Assembly: GCF_901709675.1 (NCBI RefSeq)
Contig: NC_051089.1
Span: 4,254,476 to 4,318,475 of the forward strand
Direction of reading: 5' to 3'
DNA length: 64,000 nt
Source of the DNA: Syngnathus acus
Lineage: Eukaryota; Chordata; Actinopteri; Syngnathiformes; Syngnathidae
Shown: positions 13,272 through 33,557 of the stretch, piece by piece
Position numbering within the stretch: the first letter of the stretch is position 1
How the letters are laid out: each line of letters starts with the position of its first letter
The notes under the pieces: generated by a model
Database searches by the model: none
What the model was told of the DNA's origin: nothing
The model's input: only the letters and a program-made list of their open reading frames with translations
Program-made: the position numbers and the translations under genes

Positions 13272-14024
13272 TGGCAATGTGGTTGTGAAAAATATGAAGT
13301 ATTTATTATCTTTGACGTTTTTTTTTTTTTTTTCTTTTGGCTTGACCCGACTCTTACGTTTTTATTTGAGGTTTCTTTGCTGTGAAGAAGACAATCCCAG
13401 GTTGACGTTAGACTAGAGAGCTATGCTGTATCATTTTTGACTGATATCATATTGCAAGCTTTCCAAAACTTAAGAGTGCTGGGCCCCAAAATGGCTTTCC
13501 CTTTGTTCGTTTTTGGGGGTTGCCAATTGTCAGAATGGGAAACATTGTTATACGTATAATAGAAACTAAAAAAAAAAAAAGAAACTTGGCTGTGTCTCAT
13601 ATGTATACGTGTGTTTGCAGGTCTGGGTATCCCTGACAATTTGTTGTAAGATAATGGACTGGATTTCTAAAGGTGACAAATTTTTACAAGCAAACATATT
13701 CAAAATGTCCTTTTTTTTGCATGCCCCATTTTTATTAAAGAATGTGTGGTTTTTGTAAATGAACCATTTTGTTTCGCAAATGTGCCTGCCTTAAGGAGGT
13801 GGGGTTGGACAACAGCAACGAGCAATTTTGTAATGGAGATATTAGTAAGCTTGCGCTATAATGATCGCAATTTGGCACCTGGTAGACTGTGATTGTTTAT
13901 ATCTGATGACTGCCCTTTTAAATAAAAACTGATTTTCAAACTTTATTTGAGTTGACATGTTTATGCATCCACATATCTATCATTCGATCATTTTTCAACA
14001 CATCTGGAGGCTTCACAGAAATCC
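13272..14024. other. HEATR3 3' UTR and short spacer
   Basis: Long T runs (13318-13334), AT-rich sequence and the poly(A) signals above. I see no open frame or repeat that suggests another gene before the TENT4B promoter. Confidence 0.5.
13921..13926 (+). terminator. Polyadenylation signal of HEATR3
   Basis: AATAAA 650 bases after the stop, followed by a T-rich stretch. An ATTAAA at 13734-13739 could be an earlier alternative. Confidence 0.6.
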
Positions 14025-14150
14025 GACGTCGTTACGTAACCACAGCGAGGGGGAAAAAAAAAAGCATACGATTACGTAACATGACCCCGCCCACCATCTG
14101 CTCGCGCATGCGCAATGCGCAGCAGCTAGGCTAAGCTCCGCCATTGAGGG
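14025..14150 (+). promoter_or_regulatory. TENT4B promoter: paired TTACGTAA sites and NRF1 site
   Basis: GACGTC at 14025-14030, then two TTACGTAAC sites (14031-14040 and 14071-14080; CREB/C/EBP/PAR-bZIP type) 40 bases apart, a perfect NRF1 palindrome GCGCATGCGC at 14104-14113, and a YY1-like GCCATTG near 14142. This opens a CpG-rich block that runs into exon 1 (to about 14930). TATA-less housekeeping type. Confidence 0.65.
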
Positions 14151-14464
14151 AGTTACGATTCCGAGGGAAGGGTCAGGGAGAGAGAGAGAGGAGAACCTCC
14201 ATCGGTACGGCACGGTCTCGTGTTCCCCCGTGGGCTTCTAAAGGGGTTAACAACCGTAGCAGGCGTCGGTAACAGTCTACGGATACTCTCGCCGCTTTTC
14301 TGTGCTCGATTGTCGTTTGTGTTTCGTCGCCTTCGAGGGACAAAATTGGAAGAAGTAACGGGGGGCAAAGCTAGGCGAGCTAACGCTAGCTTGGCTAGCT
14401 GTTCACGGGAGGGTGGTGAGGAGGGGAGGGGAGGGGTGGGGGGGTTCTTGCCTACTCTCGTTTG

Positions 14465-24168
<9,704 letters not shown>

Positions 24169-25812
24169 GGAAGTAGCCTTGGTCCCTCCACCCTAAATGA
24201 CTCTTTAAAGGAGAGAGAAAAAAAAAGGAGAACAACGACCAGTTTTCCCTGCAAGCCAGCAGCCTTTTGTTCTTTTCGCCTCTAGCGCCACCTGATGTAC
24301 AGGAGAAGAATATTCTCTTGGAGCAATATGCCACAGACTTCCGCTGTTGGGGGAAAAAAATGTTTCTATAAAAAAGGAAAAAATAATAGTGGAAATGGCT
24401 TCAAATGTACAAAAAAAAAAGATTTTTTTAAAATGACCGCATTGAGGTGTAACTTATGCATGATTTTTTTCGATGATTTTTGTTATGTCGGAACAGGTCT
24501 TAGGAAAATTTCTAGGAAAAAAAAAAACACTAAAAAGAAAAAAACAATTCTTTCATAGGATGATCTTTTTACAAAAAAAAACACCCACTGCTTTTTTTTT
24601 TCTTTCACGGGTGTCTCGTTGCCATGCCAACATGACCAATCATCATCATCAGCATCCTTCTTTTTACTGTCGGTGTTAATGTTGACCTTTATGGTAATCG
24701 CACGTGTCCATATTTGTCAGGGTTTCTCCAACTTCTTCCACACAAACCTGAAAATTCAACACATGCTGTACATATACTAAAAATACTAAGCAACAAATAA
24801 AAATGGACGATCAATTAAAAGACGTTCCTCCAGCCCCTACACTGTTTGGGAAACCCTGGCTCGTCAGGTGGAGTCGAAGAAAACCGCGATTTTGAGATAT
24901 ATAAACATTAAAAACGTGTTAGCGATACAATTGTGGCGACAAACTTGTGTATTTGTTAAATATATTTATTTTTTTATGAATTATATGAAGATAGTATATG
25001 GATAAATATAGATAATATGAACCCTTTGAGGAGACTATGTTTAGATGCTGCGATGTGGGAGCTTTAATCAGGTACAACGACAACAAATATTTTTTCTTCC
25101 TAATTATGATCATTGGCAGTTGTGACCAAGTTGACAAGGGTGAGAGAGCATTTTACGAGTCATGATTTTTATGTGTGCTTGTTTGATTTTAATTTTTCGG
25201 TCTACTTGGGGGTGTTACAATTTTTTGGTGATTCGTAACAAACTTTTCTTAAAGATAATAACATAAAAAGAGCACATGAGAATTTATTACGACAACAAAG
25301 ACAACTGTTCTCAAAAGATTCAAGTATCGTACCTCTAGACCCCTCAAAATTGGGAAAACCTGGTTAGACCACATCTTTTGTCATTGCAGTACATAGTCTA
25401 ACCTGTAGGTGGTGCTAGTACCTCGCTGTGAAAACCCTTGCCTTGTACTGCATTTAAATGATCAAATTCACATCTTATCGAAACTGAAAAATATATTGTT
25501 GTTTTTAATACCCTGATCACAGCCAGCAAATACAGACCATCTGTTATTTCCATTTTTTTTTTCCAAGTCTTGGCAGCCATTTTCAATGCAATACTATGTT
25601 TAAATGCAGTCCCGAAGCACTTGTGTTACGGAAAATAAGGACATGGACATATGATTATAGTGATAGTTTGGAGGGGGTTGTCATGGAAAGTTAAAGGGTT
25701 GTAAAGAGTAAACGTCTCGAAACAAAAAGAAACCCTTTTGGACGTTGAAGAAAGTTCCCATCTGTACTGACTGTATCGTCTTTGCTGCTTTTCACCAGTT
25801 TCATGCAATAAA
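24169..25812 (+). terminator. TENT4B 3' UTR with two poly(A) signals
   Basis: AATAAA at 24796-24801 and at 25807-25812 could end short and long transcripts. The segment is AT-rich with many A and T runs and no plausible coding exon. Human TENT4B also has a long 3' UTR, which favours the distal site, but the sequence alone cannot decide. Confidence 0.5.
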
Positions 25813-26034
25813 ATCAAACAACAACAAAAAGTATTGGTGAGTTTTTTAAATTATTTTGTAATATCAAGCAAGAAACATTCGATCCCAGAACCTAGCAACA
25901 TTAAAAAAAAAAAGAATCCAAAAGGCTAATGAAATCAAATTTTAATTGGACACAAAATGGCCGCTTTCTTCATTTGCAAATGTTTTGATTTGGGGGTGGG
26001 CGTGGTTGTGTTTGACAGACATGCGCGAGGGGGC

Positions 26035-26235
26035 GGGTCTTGTGATTCTCAAAGAGGCAGCGCGCGTCCGTCCGTCCAGTGGAGCTTTTATCGTTCACTT
26101 TCACACGTACACTCGCACTCATCCCGAGCAGGACACCGTACGCTCGCTACTGCCTACCCCGAAAATGGCACCTCCTTTCCGGGGTACTTCGGGAGCATTC
26201 GCTTGCACGACGCGTCGGTGACGTTGGAACCCAAG
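26035..26235 (+). promoter_or_regulatory. CpG-rich block, candidate ADCY7 upstream exon
   Basis: The only CpG-rich segment between TENT4B and ADCY7. It contains GGGGCGGG, GCGCGCGTCCGTCC and GACGCGTC words and ends in ACCCAAG|GTAGAA, a usable splice donor at 26236. This would fit a 5' non-coding exon and promoter of ADCY7 spliced to 37115. That link is inference; a separate non-coding transcript is possible. Confidence 0.4.
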
Positions 26236-26794
26236 GTAGAACCCCGAACTTTTCTTAATTTCTTTTTTAAACTTGCATTTTTGTGTAAAGTATGACACGT
26301 TTTTAAAGACTTCCCTCCTCTTTTTGTCATCTTTTATGTTGTCAAGATTTGAATGCCCTCACGCCGTTTGACGCGTTCTTGCGTAAACGCGAGTCACTTT
26401 AGCGTGAATTCATAGAAAAAGATAAACAATTGAAAAGGCTTTATATTCTACTTTTAAAGGCTCCTGTGTCAATTGAACGACTTAAAGGGGAATTTCCACT
26501 TGATTGGCGTTCTTTGTGGTTTGTCACTACGCGTCTGACTGGCAGGTGCTGAGTGACTTTACTGATTGTTTTGTATTTGAAAAGATGCGGTAACTAGAGA
26601 AAAAAATGAGGAACAAACTATTTATAAACTTAATTCGTCATCGAACATTTGAGGAGACATGGCTGATCCTGTTCAGTTTTTTTTTTTGTTCTACCCTCGT
26701 TTTTTTTCTTGAATAAATTTAACGCGTTCTTGTTGCTTTTGATATTACACAGCTCGCAATTATGAAAACACTAACGTAATCTGTGTACCTTGCA

Positions 26795-27330
26795 GTATTC
26801 TACCCCCCAGTCTCCACTTTGCTGCAAAGCTCCTGTTTCTTATTGCCCTCAGTCTCATCGAGTAAAATTGTTATGTTATGATAACATTCGAGGCTGGAAA
26901 TGACAAAAATAAGCATGCATGCCTGCTCGGTATGCTTCCGCCCTTAGTCTCCTGTTGAATAGCATGTAAGAATACACTGTCTTCATGCTGCCCTCAATCT
27001 CTTCTTGGATAAAATTAGTATCATTGAAACATTTGTAGATGCACACCTTGAAAAGGCTTTCTAAAAGGGTAGCAATGGACTGCCAGAGTCTCTTACTTTG
27101 CAGCAGTGCTCCTTTTTCTCACTCCATCTTAAATAAAAAGCTGCATTTTAAGCTCTGTATTCTACAATATCGTACTCCACAGTCTCCACTTTGCTGCACC
27201 AGCTTAGGTTCTCGCTGCATCTCGAATAAGATGCCCAAGTCTTGATCACATTTGAGTGTACACGACTTCGAAATAATGTCTCGTACTATCCTCCACAGTC
27301 TCCACTTTTCCACAGTGCTCCATTTTCTCG
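26795..27330 (+). repeat. Degenerate tandem repeat, ~95-140 bp units
   Basis: The word AGTCTCCACTTTGCTGCA or a variant recurs at 26809, 26946, 27087, 27181 and 27297. Between copies, GCTCC...TTCTC...ATCTC..ATAAAAT...ACATTTG-type sequence recurs in the same order. Four to five diverged units are visible. A single related word (AGTCTCGACTTTGCTGTAAC) occurs at 59717. Confidence 0.7.
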
Positions 27331-27335
27331 CGTTG

Positions 27336-27375
27336 AGCTTGTGCAGGTGTACCTAATGATGCGTCCGACGAGAGT
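27336..27375 (+). repeat. Short fragment of a teleost repeat (TGCAGGTGTACCTAATGA)
   Basis: TGCAGGTGTACCTAATGATG then CGTCCGACGAG is the end of a very common fish repeat (usually ...CCTAATGAAGTGTCCGGTGAG). A related ACAACATTAGGTACACCT word lies at 57050-57067. Confidence 0.5.
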
Positions 27376-27536
27376 ATGAAACCCCCAGTGCAGTTTGATT
27401 GTAAACTGCTTCCTTCCTTCCTTCCTCATACGCTCACACGATTTCTGCTGCGATAACTTGTCGGTTGCCAAACGCCTCTCTTGCAAGCTTCTTCTCTTCC
27501 TCTCATCTGATTCTGCATGACTTGTGATGATCCCAT

Positions 27537-27720
27537 AAATGCCAGGTTTTTGTGGCATCAACAAATGAGACCATGATAAATCATTTCCAAACTTTTTTTT
27601 CCAATTATAATGTGACCAATAACCCGTGCAACTCAATTAGAAAATAGAAGTACTGTATATTGAAGAGGGGAAGAAATCAGCAAAGTTGCATAAATTTGCA
27701 CACCCTTACAACTGGGAATT
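27537..27720 (+). repeat. Teleost dispersed repeat, internal segment
   Basis: AATGCCAGGTTTTTGTGGCA, AAATGAGACCATGATAAATC, TGTGACCAATAACCCGTGCA, ACTCAATTAGAAAA and GCATAAATTTGCACACCCTT follow each other exactly as in a teleost repeat known from many genomes. Its outer end matches 17093-17150. Probably a non-autonomous DNA element. Confidence 0.65.
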
Positions 27721-27974
27721 CGGCTGTGTTCAGAATCATATTCAATCTCATGCTGTATTGAAAACAGCACAAACCTACCGCTGAATAAAGTTCGGCTGTT
27801 CTACCAGGCCCATTTCCTACATTACTAGGTCAATTTCTTCTGCGTTATGGCGATTGCCAAAGTTTTCATCTTTGCCTTCATTAGTGCCCGTTTGTGGCGG
27901 CCTCACAAAAAAAATAAATGCTTTAGATTGAAGGAATGGTATACATGCTACATTTTGCGCTTTGCAAATAATTG

Positions 27975-28016
27975 ATTAGCCTCGTTAGGATAAGCGGTTC
28001 AGAAAACGGATGGATG
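27975..28016 (-). repeat. Fragment of the CATCCATCCATTTTCTATACCGCTT teleost repeat
   Basis: The minus strand reads CATCCATCCGTTTTCTGAAC then CGCTTATCCTAACGAGG, the conserved head of a ubiquitous teleost repeat. A plus-strand copy lies at 60448-60535. Confidence 0.6.
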
Positions 28017-28317
28017 TTTTGAGTGCGTGTCTCCACTCTAACACATTCCTTAGTGCATCTGAAGGCAGATTAGGTAATAATGACACAGTGGGCGAGGGAA
28101 AGGTCTCCCAGGGAAACTGCAATAGCAAAGGCCTTCGCCTTATGGTGAGTGGAGAGCCTTTCCTAATGGCACTTGATTGCAGCACTTCGGCAAATAGATG
28201 TTACAGGCAGCATGCGGCCTTCTATCCAGCTGCCATCAACGCTTTTGAACGCGCTATGGCGTCATCATAGTAGGACCGGAACCATCTATGCGTACAGATG
28301 AATTTAAATAAGGTCAT

Positions 28318-28457
28318 CAATGGTTATAATTAAAAAAAAATTCTGGCAATTTATTTTTATTTTTTTTATAGGGTCTCTGAGAAATTGTACCAGCCAGTGT
28401 GTCAGTAAAGTGTACGGTTAATTGTGTAATGGAGGAAAAAAATAATTATAACCATTG
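28318..28457. repeat. Inverted repeat flanking ~110 bp
   Basis: CAATGGTTATAATT (28318-28331) and its exact reverse complement (28444-28457) flank about 112 AT-rich bases. Similarity extends a few bases outward (GGTCAATGG). A second, imperfect pair (CTCTGAGAAAT near 28375 and ATTTCTCAG near 28496) interleaves with it. Looks like a small MITE or hairpin; no coding content. Confidence 0.7.
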
Positions 28458-31400
28458 ACCAGGACTTTTTTATTTATTTTTGCCAACCAGGAAAGATTTC
28501 TCAGTCCAGGCTGCAAAGTTAGATAATCGCTCCAAAAGATGCATTTGCTTTTTCTTTTTTGTCATACCGCGACAGAAAAATTCCAGTCTGGGGAAAAAAA
28601 AAAAAAAACATAAGCATTGGCTTTATGATGTTTGATCACCCTTTGAATTAGCTTTTATAATTGGCAAGAAAAGCAACACTTGTCCTTGTCTTTTATTCAT
28701 CTTTCCACCATTCAGTAAAAATAAATAAATAAATACTTTTTAAGAAACAAACATAACCTTCCTTCCAACTTTCTATATTGAACCTTGACACCTATTTACT
28801 TGTACAGAAAGAGCCGGAAGCGCGCACTACAAGCCAACGCGGGCCTCCTGTGGATTTTGTGTTTGAGTAGCACAGGCAGTGCAGATGTGTGGGTGTCTCG
28901 TTCTTCCTCACTCTCTCTCGCTCTAGCTCTCCACTTTTTGAATATTTTTTCCGCTTACTTTGGCTCAAGGACGTTATGTAATGTCGGTGAGAGGCTCATC
29001 TGCACCAGGGCCAGCTTCACATAGCTGGAAAAGGATGCCAAAATGGACGGCCACCATCACTTGTGCTTTCTGCAAGGTTTAATCGGTCGTCCTTTTCACA
29101 AAGAAATCCTCTAGTATATAAAAAAATGGAAAGAATAATGGTTTTAAGTGTGAAGCAAAACAGTTCTTGCAGCCTGGGAAACTGAAAAGTGGAGTAAGTA
29201 GTTGTCAATAATAAATATCCACTTTCAGAGATCACAAAATTAATGTCAAAGTTAAAAAATGTAATTAAGTAAAAAAAATCCATAAATTGTACCGTTTCAC
29301 AGAATAATGTAAAATAAAGTGAAGAAATAATTCATAGAAATGTTAAATCAATGCAATTCTCTCATCCAAAAATGTAGTAACAGTTTTTCCAAAATTAGAA
29401 TTGAATTTTTAAATATTTCTTAAATGTTAGCATTTTACCAAAGTTTCACATCAGAGAAAACATCTGCCACTCTTGAAAAATATGAAATAATGAAAACACA
29501 TAAAATAAAAATCTTCTAAAACAATTCCCACTGAGATCCAGTAATATCAAATTCATAATGCGTCAGACAGAGTTGTTTGCAGGCAGTGTGTGCAAAACAG
29601 GATCTTGTATTCCACCGGCCATGTTGTTCACGTTAGTCGACACAAAGGCATCACGCTGTTCTTGCAACCATTGCATTTGCAGACCTTGAAAAAAAATCTT
29701 TCGGATGCTTTTCAGCATGGCTTTGTTGTCTCTTTCAATCGGCCCGCTGATTGTATTGAGCCGCTTAATGAGTGATTAGCCTCTCTGTTGGTACAAAACA
29801 TTTCATTTGTAAAGACTGGAGTGGATGTAAAAAGGGGACTCACAGACCGTGAACAATAATAGTGTCATTAAATCTCGGCAGATTTCAAGAACATTCCAGT
29901 ATGTGCTGCGTATTAGAAGCTAGTCGGCTAATGCTAACCACTGCAAATCTATTTACCTGTTGACTATGACATTAAAGTGGTTTGGACAAGCGCTGCAACT
30001 TTTACACTGCCATATCAGCAATTATGTGCTTTACACGTCAATACTTTTCTCCATGTATGAACCCTGAACCGGTTGAATTGAGAACTTCGCAATCTCATTT
30101 ATTGCCAGTTGACGTACTGCGTTGTTCCTGACAAAAATGGAGCATCTTGCTTTTCATTCAACCTGCGTGGCTCAAAGGCCCTAACTGTGCGCTCTGCGCT
30201 GGCTTCAGGTTCCTGTTTTTTTTTTTTGCGCCAAGCCGTCCTTGCAACGTGAATGGGGAAATGAGTCACGGTTGCCAAGGAAGTGAGAGCGCGTGCGGTC
30301 GACTGTAGTCGTTGGCCTTGAATGTCACCATCGGTAGAGCTCGTTAACTCCACCGCATGAAAATGGAAAGATAACCAAAAAAAAAAAGGCAATTATTTGT
30401 TTCGTTCAAATACATGCGAGTGTCTGTTCAGATTTTGTTCCTATTCCGTTTTTTTTTCTACCCTTTAAATCGGAGACACATAAAATTAGATGGACACAAA
30501 ATATCCATCGTAACAGTAGGAACAAAAAAAAAAATGGTTTGAGGTAGCCATTTAGGGTGAATTCCAAGACTCGTGTTTTGAAAAATTCCAACGTTTAGTC
30601 ATCGAAACAAAGCAAGTCGTATGCTTGTCATTCATCATCTAAAAGCGCCGTTTACAGTTCAAAGGTCATTTTTGTGAGTGTCCCTCTCCGTTTAATGAAG
30701 CTTGTTACGATAGCGACAGTCTTCTCAGAACACCTCGTTTTTGGACACGCTGCACTGCGGCGCTTCAACTTGGCTTCAGGCAACCGGGCTGAAAATTGTC
30801 GGCCGCAAAAACCTCTGGAAGGCTTACGGCGGCGTCCAGACATTCCTAACTGTTGGACTGTTCAAACAACTTCCACCTTCCTACACATTCCTTGGCTCTT
30901 GACGGCAAAACATAGAAGGTGGCCTTTAAAAGACAGTGTAACACGATCCCGGCCACAAGCTGTAAGCTTGGACAGAACCTCCATTGAAAGTCCGCTGTAG
31001 TACGAAAAAAAAAAAAAAGTCTCCGTCTGGTACAGGAATACACCTCGGCGGCCATTTTAGTGAAGACAAGGATGCTATTATATGGGAATCCTTTGGCTCC
31101 GCCCCCCTCTCCAGTCAGCCATAACTCCCAGGAGTCATTTGAGGTAATGAGATCAGTCTGTTCCGCTGACTCCATGGCTCCTGCACAGATGACATCTTTG
31201 AGGTCGGAATCCATACAGTGGGCATTTCTGCCCCCCCCCCCCCTTTTTTTTTTTTTTTATTCTTTTTACTGTTTAAGCAACTGCTTTGCTACAACAATGA
31301 ATCGGAATAATCGGTTCATACAGCATTTATCTACTCCATTACTTTTTCAACTATTTTTTTCTTAATTTAAAACAAATTACACACTCCTCCTTTGCTGATC

Positions 31401-32954
31401 TTGTGATGTTCATTTGATTCTTTTTGGAATAAGTGTGCAAAGAACTATCAAAAGTGCATCAGTAGAACGGGATCTTAAGAGGTTCCGTTCAATCTAAGCA
31501 GCTGTTATCAGATGAGCACGCTCATGTGTCACGGAGAATCCGCTCTTAAAATATTTACGGCAATTTAATCCACCGTGCACGCATGCTATCGCTTCTTTGT
31601 CGCTAAACTAATTTACACGTATCTCCTGAGCTGTCCATTCTGATAGGACGTGATGGAATCTAGTCTATTTCAAACAAAAGCTCCCTTCCAGAAGCCTATT
31701 TTGTGGTCCATCTCAATTCCCAAGCTCGTTTCACCTTGAGATGCCCCAAAATAGCTGTATTAGCAGGATCGGGCTTTACCTTTTGCACAGAACCCAGTGA
31801 AGGAAGCTTTTGGTCTGATCTGAGTCTGATCTCCTAAAAATAATATTTAGAAGTTGATAGAAATGGCTTAACGATGACAGGTGAAAAGATTTTGAAGTTC
31901 CCTGTTGATTAAATGGATGTGACTGAATACAAATGGAGGCTCCGATTTTATTCAAACAGCTGCATGCGCCAAATGGACTTTAATAAAATGGCGACTCATT
32001 TGTTTAGGTAATCGCTCTGTGCCATCATCACTATCAGGAGTATTACTCTAATCAAATTATTGCACGCACGTACGCACGCACACACACAAAGTCTGTAAAC
32101 AGAATGGTCATCTGTCATATTTCTCCCGTAATCCATATTATATAAGCAGTCATGCACATTTTAATTATTATTTGCTCCATTTTTTTTGACATTTTATTTC
32201 GTCCACTGATTGTACCCATTTGAACTTCACAAAATTTAGGCCATTTATGAAACTGCCATCTTGTGTCATCCGCCCAAATCCTCACATTTTCATGATTTCA
32301 CATTTTCCATGGCAACATTCCCAAATTAACACTGACTCCTTTTTACCTCTTTCCACATTTCTGGATCATTTCTAACCATTCCAACTTCAACTTTCCCATT
32401 ATACAGTATGACCATTAATTCCACCACATTTCAGTCATCACCATTCACACACACTTTCCACAGAAATTCCATTCTGTAATATTTTTTTTAACGCCTCACC
32501 ATGCCGCCCAAACATCCTGTTGCTAGGTAGACTTCAAGATGCATTTATTTTTCATCACTTAAGCCACAAGCTGTGGGACAGTTTGTCACACTCTGGACAT
32601 GAAGATGTGGTTTTTTTTGTGGGAACGGACCGGAATGGACATATCAAAAGAACATTGCTGAGTCGGCGTCTGAAATAACAAGTGTGATATCAACCGCTGC
32701 TTAGCTTTGTTATGATGACTCACTGCTGACAAAGCTTCAGTCACCACTTTCATGCCACGAATAGCCACCACGTGCCACCATTTTTTTTTTTTTTTTTTAA
32801 ACAAAACAACCACTGACATTTTTAACTTTTTTTTCAAAAACAAAATAAGTGACTACTAACTACACTCACTACTTGTCACATAGTTCAACTTCAGTCTTCT
32901 TAATAGCAAGTTTGATTTAAATCTGACTAGTTATGTAACTGGAGTCCGCCACCT
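28458..32954. other. Gene-free spacer
   Basis: No coding exon with a recognisable product. It contains A/T runs, a C13 tract followed by T17 at about 31231-31259, and some mixed-composition blocks (for example 29575-29780 and 31080-31215) that could be conserved non-coding DNA. Open frames here are short and lack family features. Confidence 0.5.
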
Positions 32955-33557
32955 CTATCGGATCTCGTCCGGCAGTGGCTTCATTCCAAGTTGAAGCAAA
33001 GTCTCGTCACGAAGTGGTCCAATCCGTCTTTCCCCGAGAACCCACGCCCTCTCCTTCCTCAGAGTCTCCTGAAGCCGCCGTCCACATTCTCTGCAGGCGT
33101 CGAGTTGCGCCGCCTTGACCGCCAGCTCTTTCTCCAGTCTCTTCTGGTTTTGCCTGGACTTGATCTGGAAAAGTTTGAGATCTTTAACGAGGTGGTCCCT
33201 TTGGCGCTTCCGTCGGGCTGCCGCCCGCCACATCTCCTCCGCCAAACACTTGGCCGCTTCCTCTCGCCGCAGCTTCCCCTCCGTCTTGGCGTCGTTCTTC
33301 TCGGCCTGGAGCTGATTGGTCAGATACTCAACCTGCTCCCACAGGGGCTTGTTGTCCTTCTGCTTTCGCTCCACCTCAAGCAATAGCTCCCGTACCCTCT
33401 GGCCCTGGAGCTCCATCCTCAGGCTTACCATCCAAATCTGGTCTTTCAGGCCATTCACCTGCTTCAGTAGAGTACCGAAAAACACGTGGACCACTAACTG
33501 CGTTGCCATCCCGTAGAGTAGGAGCGCCCCGTTCCAAAGGCTGGAAAGAAAGGCCAT
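32955..33557 (-). CDS. Single-exon, N-terminally anchored coiled-coil protein, unrecognised
   Basis: An uninterrupted 200-codon frame. Residues about 5-30 are hydrophobic (ALLLYGMATQLVVHVFF), then about 140 residues of charged heptads rich in Glu, Lys, Arg, Gln and Leu (for example VRELLLEVERKQKDN and RLEKELAVKAAQLDA), two Cys (CRECG), and a short tail ending LPDEIR. The start has a good context (AAAAGATGG) and a reverse-strand AATAAA lies at 32549-32544. Base composition is coding-like and differs from the AT-rich flanks. It sits alone between TENT4B and ADCY7, opposite to both. I do not recognise the family. A membrane-tethered coiled coil is all the sequence supports; a recent retrogene is possible. 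Confidence 0.7.
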   Translation of the reverse strand: MAFLSSLWNGALLLYGMATQLVVHVFFGTLLKQVNGLKDQIWMVSLRMELQGQRVRELLLEVERKQKDNKPLWEQVEYLTNQLQAEKNDAKTEGKLRREEAAKCLAEEMWRAAARRKRQRDHLVKDLKLFQIKSRQNQKRLEKELAVKAAQLDACRECGRRLQETLRKERAWVLGERRIGPLRDETLLQLGMKPLPDEIR

